The translations under genes were made by a program, and so were the position numbers. The notes beneath the pieces are model-generated. The model was not told the DNA's origin, did not search any database, and saw nothing but the letters and a program-made list of their open reading frames with translations. 64,000 nucleotides of DNA from CAYLHF01 sp964383365 (GTDB lineage Bacteria; Bacteroidota; Rhodothermia; Rhodothermales; UBA10348), in assembly GCA_964383365.1 (NCBI GenBank), contig CAYLHF010000004.1, positions 1 through 64,000 on the forward strand, in the 5' to 3' direction. Below, one piece after another: positions 1 to 8,887 of this stretch; positions within the stretch are counted from its first letter, which is position 1, and each line of letters begins with the position of its first letter.

Positions 1-1
1 C

Positions 2-3000
2 GGGACCAATGCCGGGACCATCGCCTTTACAACCAACGACGGAACGGTAACCTCTTCCAGCGCATCGGTTTCGTTTGATATCTCGGCCGTTAACGACGTG
101 CCTTCCTTCACCAAAGGCGCCGATCAGACGGTTAATGAAGATTCCGGAACGAAGACCGTAGCCACGTGGGCCACGAACCTCTCGAAAGGTCCCGCTGACG
201 AAGCCGCCCAGACGCTCTCCTTCATCGTCACCAACACTAACAACGGTCTTTTTGCGACACAGCCAGCTATTTCTTCAACCGGTACGCTCACCTTTACCCC
301 GGCCGCTAATGCCAATGGAACGGCTACCGTCACCGTCAAGATCAAGGACAACGGCGGCACGACCAACGGTGGTGTCGATACGAGCGCGGGTCAGAATTTT
401 ACACTGACGATTAATGCGGTCAATAATGCGCCTGTGGCCACCATTCCAGAATCGCAAACAATTACTGAAGACGGTATGCTCGTCCTCTCGAGTGCGAATG
501 GAAACCTGATCTCTGTATCGGATTCGGATGTAGGAGCAAACGCCCTCTCGATCACATTGACTGCTACACCGGATATGGCCTCGCTCTCCCTGTCTCAGTC
601 GGCTGGACTGGCCTTCACCACCGGAGACGGTACGACGGATGTAAGTATGACGTTCACCGGAAGCGTGGCCAACGTCAACGCCGCCCTCGATGGACTTATC
701 TATCGCCCGGAACAGAATCAAACCATTCCTGGATCTGTGAAGATCAATGTATCCGATCTGGGATCTACGGGTACAGGGGGAGAACTGATGGATTTCAAAG
801 TTCTTATCGTAAACATCACCTCCGTAAACGACGCCCCCGTTGCAGCAGACGACGCCGCCAATACGAGCGAAGACACATCGGTCACGATTGATCTCCTTGC
901 CAACGATAATGACGTGGACAACGGACTCTGGGGTACGCTTACGGTGACGGCCCTGTCAGATCCTGCGAACGGATCGGTTATAGACAACGGTGACGGCACG
1001 GTCACCTACTCCCCGAATGCCAACTTCTTAGGAACCAACACCTTTACCTACCGCGCCCTCGATGGAGGCGGGCTCTTTGATGAGGCCACCGTAACGGTAA
1101 CGGTCACGGGCGTAAATGATGCACCGGTAGCAACCGATGATACAGCCTCAACTAACGAGGATGCCTCCGTCGTCATTTTGGTCACGGGCAATGACTCGGA
1201 CGCCGACGGCGATGCCCTCTCCGTCGCGTCGGTCGGCGCTCCCGCCATGGGCACGGCCGCCGATACTGGTAATGGCACGATCACCTATACACCAAACGCC
1301 CAGTTCAATGGCAGTGATTCCTTTACGTATTCGATTACAGACGGGAATGGAGGTACGGCCTCGGCTACGGTCACCGTCTCGATTGCGTCGGTCAATGACA
1401 CGCCTGTGGCTGTAAATGATGTAGCGACGACGTTCGCGACGGACCCCATTCGCATCGCAGTAACGACTAACGACACCGACGCTGACGGCGACGCACTTAC
1501 GATAGCGTCCGTCTCCTCTCCAGCCAGCGGTACGGCCACGAACAATGGAGACGGTAGCATCACCTACACGGCTAACGCAGACTTCGAAGGGATGGATACA
1601 TTCACCTACTCCATTACGGATGGCAACGGGGGCTCGGCTACGGCTACGGTCACCGTTACGGTATCCGGTCCCGGTACTGATGGAGATGGTATTAGCATTG
1701 CCGTTGAAGACGGAGCCCCCAATAATGGCGACGGTAACGGTGACGGCACACCCGATTCGGCGCAGAACAACGTCGCTTCGGTGCCTATCGCGACCGGCGA
1801 TAATGCTGGAGCGTACATTACGGTCGAATCAGATACCAACACCAACCTAGCACGCGTCGCCTCAAATCCGATTCCCGCCCCGACGGCCGCTCCTGCCGGA
1901 GCCCAGTTCCCGGTGGGTCGTATCTCGTTTAATGTCGACAATCTCACCGTAGGACAGTCGACGGTCGTAACTCTCACCCTTCCCCGAGGCGTGACGGCCG
2001 TATCATACTTCAAGTACGGCCCGACCGCGTCTGACGCTTCGGATCACTGGTATGAGTTCCTTTTTGACGGAACGACGGGTGCCGTCATCTTCCCTGAGAC
2101 CCCCGCCAATCCACCACGCATCGAGCTTCACTTTACCGATGGGCTGCGCGGCGACGGAGACCTCACGGCCAACGGCACGATCGTCGATCCCGGCGTGCCC
2201 ATATTCAATACCAACAGGCTCCCGGTTGTTACGTCAGAAGTCGTCACACTTGACGAAGACACCGCGACGACTACCGACCTTCTTGCTAACGATGTCGATG
2301 CCGACGGAGACGGACTCAGCGTCATATCCCTCACACAGCCGACCAACGGGCAGGTTGTTCTCGGTGCTGATGGAAATGCCACGTACACGCCACGGGGCGA
2401 TTTCTTTGGAACCGACGCGTACACGTACATGGTCAGTGACGGCACGACGACACCCGTAGCGGGCACGGTCAGTATCACGGTAGATCCAATCTCTGACGCG
2501 CCAACGACCGTCGACGATACGGTGACGACTGCCGAGGAGATGGCCGTCACGATCGCAGCGCTCACAAATGACTTCGACGTCGATAACGAGCCTGTCTTCC
2601 TGGCCAATATTGAAGACGGCCAGCACGGCATGGTCGAAGTCACAGAGGAGATCAAGATCACGTACACCCCGGAAACAGACTTCTTCGGTACCGACGTGAT
2701 TCGCTACTTCATTCGCGATGCTGCCGGCAGTATTACGGAAGGAAAAGTAACGGTTACCATCACGAATACACAGGATGCACCCGTTGCCGTAGACGATGCC
2801 GCCTCGACGACTCGGGGCGTGCCTGTTACCATCGACGAACTCGCCAACGACACCGACGCAGACGGCGACGTGCTCTCGGTAACTTCGGTTGGAACGGCTT
2901 CGAATGGGGTCATTACCGTGGGTCCCGGAGGACAGATGACCTACACGCCTCATGCTGATTTTAGCGGTAGCGACTCGTTTACCTACACCATCAGTGACGG

Positions 3001-4009
3001 GAACGGGGGCGCGGCCACGGGGACGGTCGCTGTCACGGTTACCTTCACGAACGCAGCCCCAGTGGCCGCGCCCGACGTAGCGACAACCACGGAAGACACG
3101 GCAATCTCCATCGCCGTGCTCGTAAACGACACCGATGCCAATGGCGATGCAGTGAGCATCGCTTCCATGACGCAGCCCTCGCACGGCACGGTCGTGGTCG
3201 ATTCCACCGGGACCATTACGTACACTCCCGCGAAGGACTTTAGCGGAAGCGATACGTTCACGTATACGGCCACCGATACCTACGGCGAGAGCGCTCCGGC
3301 CACAGTCGCCATCACCGTTACGCCCGTAAACGATGCGCCCGTCTTTGCAAGCGCCACCCCCATTACGACGGGCGGGAATCTCGTCTGGCTCGGGGCTACG
3401 TCGACGACTAAACCCGGCGAAACCAGTCAACCGATTACCGTCGAGTTCGATGCCGCCTCGGATGCCGACGCAGACACCCTCACCTACACCTGGGAACTCT
3501 CTCTTCTGGAGGACTTCAGCACCGTACTCTCTACAAAAGAGACACAGAATCTCACCGTCACGATGGAAACGCGGGAACTGCTCGCTCTTCTTGAGCCCGC
3601 GGGACTTGCTCCCGGCGCGCAACTGGCGGTCTACCAGCGGCTACGCGTGGACGACGGTTCGGGCGGTGTCGCGAGCGCCAGTCCGCAGGCCATCACGTTC
3701 GCACGCGGCACGTTCGTGGCAACAGAAGAAGAGGGCGAACTGCCACGCGAGTTTTCGCTTGAGGGCAACTACCCCAACCCCTTCAATCCGAGGACGACGA
3801 TCGAGTTCGGACTACCTCAGACCGCGCACGTGACGCTCACCGTATATGACATGACCGGGCGCGTCGTTCGACGACTCTTCGACGAGACGCGAGCGGCCGG
3901 TCGCTACCGGGAGCAGATTGATTTCAGCGACCTCGCGAGCGGTGTCTATCTCTACCGCCTCGTGACGCCGGAGAGGGCCTTCACGAAGATGCTCCACCTG
4001 GTGAAGTGA
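2..4009 (+). CDS. Giant Ig-like/cadherin-like repeat surface protein with T9SS C-terminal domain (5' truncated)
   Basis: The frame is open from base 2, so the start and signal peptide lie outside the window; 1335 residues are visible. About nine tandem beta-sandwich repeats are recognisable by the recurring VNDAPVA..DD opening and the NDxDADGD calcium-type motif, as in bacterial Ig/cadherin-like adhesins. Around nt 1670-2200 the array is interrupted by a Gly/Asp/Asn-rich stretch (GDGISIAVEDGAPNNGDG) and a domain resembling the choice-of-anchor U family. Four more repeats follow. The last 85 or so residues (from about nt 3750) start with NYPNPFNP and end KMLHLVK, a type IX secretion sorting domain of type A (FlgD-like Ig fold). 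The inferred role is a secreted or surface-attached structural protein or adhesin. Class confidence is high; the ligand is unknown. Confidence 0.9.
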   Translation, partial: GTNAGTIAFTTNDGTVTSSSASVSFDISAVNDVPSFTKGADQTVNEDSGTKTVATWATNLSKGPADEAAQTLSFIVTNTNNGLFATQPAISSTGTLTFTPAANANGTATVTVKIKDNGGTTNGGVDTSAGQNFTLTINAVNNAPVATIPESQTITEDGMLVLSSANGNLISVSDSDVGANALSITLTATPDMASLSLSQSAGLAFTTGDGTTDVSMTFTGSVANVNAALDGLIYRPEQNQTIPGSVKINVSDLGSTGTGGELMDFKVLIVNITSVNDAPVAADDAANTSEDTSVTIDLLANDNDVDNGLWGTLTVTALSDPANGSVIDNGDGTVTYSPNANFLGTNTFTYRALDGGGLFDEATVTVTVTGVNDAPVATDDTASTNEDASVVILVTGNDSDADGDALSVASVGAPAMGTAADTGNGTITYTPNAQFNGSDSFTYSITDGNGGTASATVTVSIASVNDTPVAVNDVATTFATDPIRIAVTTNDTDADGDALTIASVSSPASGTATNNGDGSITYTANADFEGMDTFTYSITDGNGGSATATVTVTVSGPGTDGDGISIAVEDGAPNNGDGNGDGTPDSAQNNVASVPIATGDNAGAYITVESDTNTNLARVASNPIPAPTAAPAGAQFPVGRISFNVDNLTVGQSTVVTLTLPRGVTAVSYFKYGPTASDASDHWYEFLFDGTTGAVIFPETPANPPRIELHFTDGLRGDGDLTANGTIVDPGVPIFNTNRLPVVTSEVVTLDEDTATTTDLLANDVDADGDGLSVISLTQPTNGQVVLGADGNATYTPRGDFFGTDAYTYMVSDGTTTPVAGTVSITVDPISDAPTTVDDTVTTAEEMAVTIAALTNDFDVDNEPVFLANIEDGQHGMVEVTEEIKITYTPETDFFGTDVIRYFIRDAAGSITEGKVTVTITNTQDAPVAVDDAASTTRGVPVTIDELANDTDADGDVLSVTSVGTASNGVITVGPGGQMTYTPHADFSGSDSFTYTISDGNGGAATGTVAVTVTFTNAAPVAAPDVATTTEDTAISIAVLVNDTDANGDAVSIASMTQPSHGTVVVDSTGTITYTPAKDFSGSDTFTYTATDTYGESAPATVAITVTPVNDAPVFASATPITTGGNLVWLGATSTTKPGETSQPITVEFDAASDADADTLTYTWELSLLEDFSTVLSTKETQNLTVTMETRELLALLEPAGLAPGAQLAVYQRLRVDDGSGGVASASPQAITFARGTFVATEEEGELPREFSLEGNYPNPFNPRTTIEFGLPQTAHVTLTVYDMTGRVVRRLFDETRAAGRYREQIDFSDLASGVYLYRLVTPERAFTKMLHLVK

Positions 4010-4100
4010 TCCATGCACCGTACGGGGCGCAACGGTACACGTCGTGACAGGCCGGGCCCCGGATACTAATCGCGATGCGAGTGTGTAGAGCGATCCCATT

Positions 4101-4140
4101 TGCCGCGGCCGCCGAAAGGCGGCCGCGGCATTGTTTTATT
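4101..4140 (+). terminator. Strong rho-independent terminator
   Basis: A perfect 13-bp G+C-rich stem (4101-4113 with 4118-4130) is closed by a GAAA tetraloop and followed by a T-rich tail (4131-4140). It lies 91 bases after the stop of the repeat protein and ahead of olsB, so it isolates the two transcription units. The remaining spacer up to olsB shows no gene. Confidence 0.93.
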
Positions 4141-4284
4141 GTGAAGGACCTCCTGAACCGTGTATTTACAGAACGGAGAATGTACTTTTGAGTGACAGGG
4201 ATCATAACCTGTCAGCCTCCCAAGAAGACGCAAATTGAGTATATCGTGTACCCGGTTCATCCCGAGAACATACCAGCAGAGATC

Positions 4285-5025
4285 ATGACGGCGAATCCGT
4301 ACGAGGTGCGATTTGCCCGGTCGAAGGAAGAACTCGACTCTATCTACCGTCTCCGATTCGACGTTTTCAACCTCGAATTAAAAGAAGGACTTTCGAGTTC
4401 TCTGGCGGCCGAACGAGACGTCGACGCATTCGACTCCGTCTGCCACCATCTCTACATAGTCGACACCCGAACCCGACGCACAGTCGGAACGTATCGGATG
4501 CAAAGCGTCGATCAGGCGCGAAACAATCTGGGACTATACTCCGAAACAGAATTCGATTTTTCGGCCGTTCCCGAAGATGTTCTCTCGAGTAGCCTGGAAG
4601 TCGGACGGGCCTGTATTCACCGTGAGCACAGGAGCCTCAGGGTCCTCTATCTACTCTGGAAAGGACTCGGATTGTACATGTCACACAACGACTTACGATA
4701 CCTGTTTGGATGTTGTTCATTAACCAGCCAGAATCATGCGGAAGGACTGGCCGTAATGAAACAACTGGAGAAGCGTGGAAATCTTCTGGATGGATGGTCT
4801 GTGCAACCCCTCCCCAGCCACGTCTGTTGTAGAGAGGAGGACATAGACGAGCCTCCCGAGCGCGTCAAAATTCCACGCCTGATGCGGGCATATCTCACGC
4901 TCGGCGCGAAGATCTGTGGTCCGCCCGCTATCGACAGACAGTTCAAAACGATCGACTACATAGCACTCTTCGATGTGAATAAACTTTCCCGGGCGGCCGC
5001 GTCATTCTATCGCGTAGGGTCATGA
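4285..5025 (+). CDS. olsB: Ornithine N-acyltransferase (OlsB-like, GNAT fold)
   Basis: The 246-residue product matches the OlsB family (acyl-ACP-dependent acyltransferase, Acetyltransf_5 type), which N-acylates ornithine with a 3-hydroxyacyl chain to make lyso-ornithine lipid. Visible family features are the opening RFARSKEELDSIYRLRFDVF, the acidic DVDAFDSVCHHLYIVD segment, VGTYRM, and a conserved SLEVGRACIH..HR core. ATG 4285 is chosen because similarity begins directly after it; the frame also opens at GTG 4192, but that extension does not look like family sequence. The stop overlaps the next start by four bases (ATGA), the usual olsB-olsA coupling. Ornithine lipids are phosphorus-free membrane lipids often raised under phosphate limitation; no Pho box was identified. 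Alternative: an N-acyltransferase for another amino acid. Confidence 0.82.
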   Translation: MTANPYEVRFARSKEELDSIYRLRFDVFNLELKEGLSSSLAAERDVDAFDSVCHHLYIVDTRTRRTVGTYRMQSVDQARNNLGLYSETEFDFSAVPEDVLSSSLEVGRACIHREHRSLRVLYLLWKGLGLYMSHNDLRYLFGCCSLTSQNHAEGLAVMKQLEKRGNLLDGWSVQPLPSHVCCREEDIDEPPERVKIPRLMRAYLTLGAKICGPPAIDRQFKTIDYIALFDVNKLSRAAASFYRVGS

Positions 5026-5321
5026 CACGTATTCGTGCGAGTTCGCGGCTGATTGCCATCATCCTCTGGACGATCCTGCTCTGGATCGTTTGGCAGATCG
5101 GTAATCTCATCCTATTCTCGTCGATCGTAACGAAACGAAGATGGAGAAGCTTTATCCTGCCGACCTGGTCAGGTGGCATTCTCCGCATAATGGCCGTCCG
5201 ACTGACTGTCGATGGGGCTATTCCCGCTGAACCCTTCATTCTGGTCTCAAATCACCTTTCTTACATCGATATTCTTCTTTATCTGAAGACGATTGAATGT
5301 TGCCTGATAGCTAAATCCGAT
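5022..5321 (+). CDS. olsA: 1-acyl-sn-glycerol-3-phosphate acyltransferase-like protein (OlsA/PlsC), 3' part lost in assembly gap
   Basis: The first 100 residues of a PlsC-family O-acyltransferase are present. A hydrophobic N-terminal helix (about residues 9-32) precedes the catalytic block I motif NHxxxxD, seen as NHLSYID at about residues 77-83. The start overlaps the olsB stop (ATGA), which argues for OlsA, the enzyme that O-acylates lyso-ornithine lipid, though general PlsC activity is possible. The frame runs into 100 N at 5322; family members are about 240-270 residues, so some 140-170 residues are missing. Reading the same frame after the N run gives a short unrelated peptide, so the N block does not represent the true sequence length. 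The gene is broken by assembly, not shown to be a pseudogene. Confidence 0.8.
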
Positions 5322-5421
5322 NNNNNNNNNNNNNNNNNNNNNNNNNNNNNNNNNNNNNNNNNNNNNNNNNNNNNNNNNNNNNNNNNNNNNNNNNNNNNNN
5401 NNNNNNNNNNNNNNNNNNNNN
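5322..5421. other. Assembly gap of exactly 100 N
   Basis: A run of exactly 100 N is the usual placeholder for a scaffold join of unknown length. It cuts off the 3' end of the PlsC/OlsA gene and the 5' end of the following fusion gene. Allowing for the missing acyltransferase C-terminus and a hydrolase start, the true gap is probably at least 450-600 bases. Confidence 0.97.
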
Positions 5422-8061
5422 CGTTTCCAGCCAGACTACGTACCCCGACCGGACCAGGTAACCCGTACCCTGTTGTCGGTTGAGGGAGATCAGACCGGTA
5501 CAAAACCCGTCCATCTCTCCTACGTTGATTCCCATCCAGACGACAGCACCGGCCAGCGACCCGTCATCATTCTTCTGCACGGCTCACCAGCAGCCTCGTC
5601 TTCGTTGATGGGTATTCATCATGCTCTCGCAAAGAGCGACTCATTCCGGGTCATTACGCCAGATATGCCCGGTTTCGGTGGATCGGAGCGGACAATTCCT
5701 GATTACTCGGTGTTGGCACATGCCGGATACCTGCATCAGATGATCGATTCCCTGAAGATCGATGAGGCTCATCTTGTTGCTTACAGTATGTCCGGAGGTA
5801 TTGTGCTTGAACTTGAGAAACGACACCCGGATGAGGTCGCTTCGATTACGATGCTTTCTGCCATTGGTGTACAGGAATTGGAATTGATGGGTGAGTACTA
5901 TCTCAATCATGCGGTACACGGACTCCAACTGGGTGGTCTCTGGTTGATATCCGAAGGCTTTCCGCATTTCGGGTGGATGGATGACGTCATGCTCGGAAAA
6001 TCGTACGCGAGGAATTTCTACGACACCGATCAACGCCCACTCAGAAATATCTTGCTTGCGTATGATGGGCCGATGAAAATCATTCACAGTGAGGATGATC
6101 CACTGGTGCCATACCCGGCGGCCAAAGAGCACCATCGACTCGTCCCACAGAGCATACTTCTAACTCTGGACGGTATCGGACACAGCCTGCCGTTCACAAA
6201 ACCAGACAAGGCCGCCCGCTATATCTCCTCATTCGTTTGGCGCGTAGAATCAGGTGAAGCGAAGCACCGATCCGATGTCTCCCCCAATCTGCTACGAAAA
6301 GCAACACTCCCGTTTGACCCCGCCAATATCCCCGCCGCGGAAGGATTTAGCCTCTTTGTGTTAATCATTCTCATCGTCGGTGCCACGTTGGTAAGCGAAG
6401 ATCTGGCATGCATAGGTGCCGGTCTGATGGCAGCGCGGGGAACCCTGACCCTGGCAAGTGCATTTTCGGCCGCTTTCGGAGGAATTGTCCTTGGCGATGT
6501 GCTCCTGTATGTGCTCGGTCGCAGTCTTGGTACAAAAGTAGTCCGCCGTCCCCCTTTCAGCTGGTTTATTCATCCGAGCACGCTCGAGAAAGGATCGGCA
6601 TGGTTCGAACAGAAAGGGATTCGTGTCATCTTCGCCAGCCGGTTCATTCCGGGAACCCGGCTACCCACGTACGTCGCTGCGGGAGTCCTCCGCGCGCCAT
6701 TCTGGAAATTCCTTTTCTACTTTCTGATCGCGGCCGTTCTGTGGACTCCGGCCATTGTGGGTCTGAGTACGATTCTCGGAAATCAACTCCTGAAGTACTA
6801 CGCCCTCTATGAGTCGTTCGCGATCTGGGTGCTTCTCGGACTAATATTTCTCCTTTACGCCGGCCTTCACCTGATCGTACCGATGTTTACACATCGCGGA
6901 AGAAGGATGCTGATATCGAGGTGGCGAAGAATCAGACGATGGGAGTTCTGGCCACCCTACGTCTTCTACCCCCCTATTGTGCTATACGTCCTCGGGCTCG
7001 GGGTTAAACACCGATCGCTGACGGCATTCACTGCAGCCAATCCGGGAATGCCTGACGGGGGATTCGTCGGTGAGTCCAAATCAGCCATTCTCCGTGCGTT
7101 GATGGGACCGGATGTCGATCATGATCCCACCGGGCAAGCGGGAACGACCGGGACATTCGGGACAACCGGGACAACCGGGACAACCGGGACCGAAGATTCA
7201 GGCGACGTAAGCGAAACGACCAAGGATGCTGTCAAAATCGCCCGTTTCCACGTTATTTCAGATGCTGCATCCGGCCCGGATGAGGTTCGCGCATTTATGC
7301 AGGTACACAACCTCCAGTTTCCGGTCGTGCTAAAGCCTGATGCCGGTGAGCGCGGCTCAGGAGTGGACATTGCCCGGACTGACCGAGACGTGACTGATTA
7401 TTTCGCTACGAGAAGCCAGTCGACGATTGTGCAGGAATTCATACCCGGTCACGAATTCGGGATTTTCTATTATCGATTCCCGAATGAACATCAGGGACGA
7501 ATTTTTTCCATTACCGACAAGCGTTTCCCCAGTGTCATCGGTGACGGCACGAGGACGCTTGAAGACTTGATTATGGATGACGATCGCGCGGTCTGTATGG
7601 CCAACTTCCATCTGACGAACCACGCGCACAGCCTGTCCGATATCCCTGAAAAGAACGAGACGGTATCGATCGTCGATATAGGAACGCACTGTCTGGGTGC
7701 TGTATTTCTGGACGGTCATGCGTTCAACACCGCTCCCCTCAGGAAAGCTATGGATGAAGTGAGTCGAGGGTTTGACGGATTCTATTTCGGCCGATACGAT
7801 GTTCGGACGTCCGACGTGGATGCATTCAGGGAAGGAAAAGGATTCACCGTTCTGGAACTCAATGGAGTGACATCAGAGGCCACTCACATTTACGATCCCT
7901 CTCATTCGGTATTTTATGCGTACCGAACACTATTCGAACAATGGCGTATCGCCTTTGAGATCGGAAAGCGAAATATGGCTAAAGGTGCGTCCACGACCTC
8001 GCTCAGAGCGCTCACTCGGGCTGTCGTGGCGTCCAGATCCGATTCAGTTCGCCAGAACTAA
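5422..8061 (+). CDS. Alpha/beta hydrolase - DedA/VTT membrane domain - ATP-grasp fusion protein (5' truncated)
   Basis: One uninterrupted frame of 879 residues runs out of the gap; TTG 5473 is in frame but similarity probably begins earlier. Numbering starts at 5422. Residues about 30-280 form an alpha/beta hydrolase: oxyanion motif LLHGSP (His53), nucleophile Ser122 in AYSMSGG, acid Asp225 or 226 in SEDDP, His254 in GIGHS. Residues about 307-490 form a DedA/VTT (SNARE-associated) membrane domain with GDVLLYVLGRSLG and FEQKGIRVIFASRFIPGTR. A further hydrophobic segment (about 513-530) leads to TAANPGMPDGGFVGESK and, after a Gly-Thr linker, an ATP-grasp domain (about 610-850) with FPVVLKPDAGERGSG, an IVQEFIPG hinge and acidic metal ligands in VLELNGVTSEA. 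The membrane part predicts an inner-membrane enzyme. DedA proteins include lipid scramblases/transporters; ATP-grasp enzymes ligate carboxylates to amines or thiols. The position after olsBA suggests a lipid or lipoamino-acid substrate, which is inference. Confidence 0.85.
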   Translation, partial: RFQPDYVPRPDQVTRTLLSVEGDQTGTKPVHLSYVDSHPDDSTGQRPVIILLHGSPAASSSLMGIHHALAKSDSFRVITPDMPGFGGSERTIPDYSVLAHAGYLHQMIDSLKIDEAHLVAYSMSGGIVLELEKRHPDEVASITMLSAIGVQELELMGEYYLNHAVHGLQLGGLWLISEGFPHFGWMDDVMLGKSYARNFYDTDQRPLRNILLAYDGPMKIIHSEDDPLVPYPAAKEHHRLVPQSILLTLDGIGHSLPFTKPDKAARYISSFVWRVESGEAKHRSDVSPNLLRKATLPFDPANIPAAEGFSLFVLIILIVGATLVSEDLACIGAGLMAARGTLTLASAFSAAFGGIVLGDVLLYVLGRSLGTKVVRRPPFSWFIHPSTLEKGSAWFEQKGIRVIFASRFIPGTRLPTYVAAGVLRAPFWKFLFYFLIAAVLWTPAIVGLSTILGNQLLKYYALYESFAIWVLLGLIFLLYAGLHLIVPMFTHRGRRMLISRWRRIRRWEFWPPYVFYPPIVLYVLGLGVKHRSLTAFTAANPGMPDGGFVGESKSAILRALMGPDVDHDPTGQAGTTGTFGTTGTTGTTGTEDSGDVSETTKDAVKIARFHVISDAASGPDEVRAFMQVHNLQFPVVLKPDAGERGSGVDIARTDRDVTDYFATRSQSTIVQEFIPGHEFGIFYYRFPNEHQGRIFSITDKRFPSVIGDGTRTLEDLIMDDDRAVCMANFHLTNHAHSLSDIPEKNETVSIVDIGTHCLGAVFLDGHAFNTAPLRKAMDEVSRGFDGFYFGRYDVRTSDVDAFREGKGFTVLELNGVTSEATHIYDPSHSVFYAYRTLFEQWRIAFEIGKRNMAKGASTTSLRALTRAVVASRSDSVRQN
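7141..7194 (+). repeat. 9-bp tandem repeat coding a Gly-Thr linker
   Basis: Three perfect copies of gggacaacc (7159-7185) are flanked by degenerate copies from 7141 to 7194. The unit is a multiple of three and encodes Gly-Thr-Thr, giving GTTGTFGTTGTTGTTGTE between the DedA-associated membrane part and the ATP-grasp domain. Copy-number change would alter linker length without breaking the frame. Confidence 0.88.
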
Positions 8062-8072
8062 CAGACCTGATC

Positions 8073-8852
8073 ATGAATGCAACTGCCGTACTGACCACAG
8101 GCCCCAGAGTCTTTCTACGACTGGTAGAGAGTGTAGGCGACTATGCCATCTTCATTCTCAAGGCAGTCAGTTCGATGCGTGAGTGCAATGCGTATAGAAA
8201 ACCCATCTTCGTACAGATGGTCCGGATCGGAGTCGACTCGCTCCCGGTTACGATGCTTGCATCCGCCTTTGCCGGTGTGGTGATAATGGTTCAAACCGCC
8301 TACCAACTGGATAATGTCATTCTCACCGGCGATGCCATTGGAGCAATCGTCGTCCCGACGTTGATGCTGGAAATGGCAGCCCTGGTTCCAGGATTGGTCC
8401 TGGCCTCACGAATCGGCGCGAGTATTACGGCGGAAATTGGGACCATGCGCGTGACCGAGCAGATCGACGCCCTGGAAACGATGGGAATGAATTCGGTCTC
8501 TTACCTCGTTCTCCCCCGCGTAATGGCCGGTATTATCATGTTTCCGTTCATTTACATCGCGTCTGCTGCCATCAGTGTCTACATCGGTGGAATAGCTGGA
8601 GAGTTTATGGGATACCTGCCATTCGAAGCGTACATCACGGGGGCCCGGACGTACTTTCACGTCTTCGATCTGTATTACGGTATGACAAAGATGCTTGCCT
8701 TCGGATTTCTGATCACTTCGATTGCTTGCTGGAAAGGATTTACCACTACGGGTGGGGCCGACGGCGTGGGCAGGAGCACGACGAGTTCCGTGGTTATCAG
8801 TTGCGTGAATCTGCTGGTTGCGGACTACATTGTAGCGGAACTCCTGTTGTAG
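8073..8852 (+). CDS. mlaE: MlaE/YrbE-type ABC transporter permease
   Basis: The 259-residue integral membrane protein has the hallmarks of the MlaE permease family of MCE lipid transporters: an amphipathic N-terminus followed by VRIGVDSLPVTMLASAFAGVVIMVQTAYQL, then RIGASITAEIGTMRVTEQIDALETMG, the signature cytoplasmic loop, and a PR.MA segment. In the Mla system MlaE pairs with an ATPase (MlaF) and an MCE-domain protein (MlaD) to move phospholipids between inner and outer membrane. Neither partner is adjacent here, so they must be encoded elsewhere if the protein works in that way. ATG 8073 lies 11 bases after the upstream stop, suggesting co-transcription with the olsBA-fusion block. Confidence 0.9.
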   Translation: MNATAVLTTGPRVFLRLVESVGDYAIFILKAVSSMRECNAYRKPIFVQMVRIGVDSLPVTMLASAFAGVVIMVQTAYQLDNVILTGDAIGAIVVPTLMLEMAALVPGLVLASRIGASITAEIGTMRVTEQIDALETMGMNSVSYLVLPRVMAGIIMFPFIYIASAAISVYIGGIAGEFMGYLPFEAYITGARTYFHVFDLYYGMTKMLAFGFLITSIACWKGFTTTGGADGVGRSTTSSVVISCVNLLVADYIVAELLL

Positions 8853-8887
8853 CGGCAGTACTTGTCGTATCTATCAGACGGATAGCC

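Noticed and set aside
2234..3622. 462-codon open frame on the minus strand
   Set aside because: It lies wholly inside the repeat-protein gene; its Arg/Gly-rich, repetitive translation is the antisense of the Ig-like repeats and has no family character.
8726..8887. N-terminal extension of the SLC12-like frame
   Set aside because: It overlaps the mlaE 3' end and its translation is unlike transporter N-termini; family sequence starts after ATG 8888.
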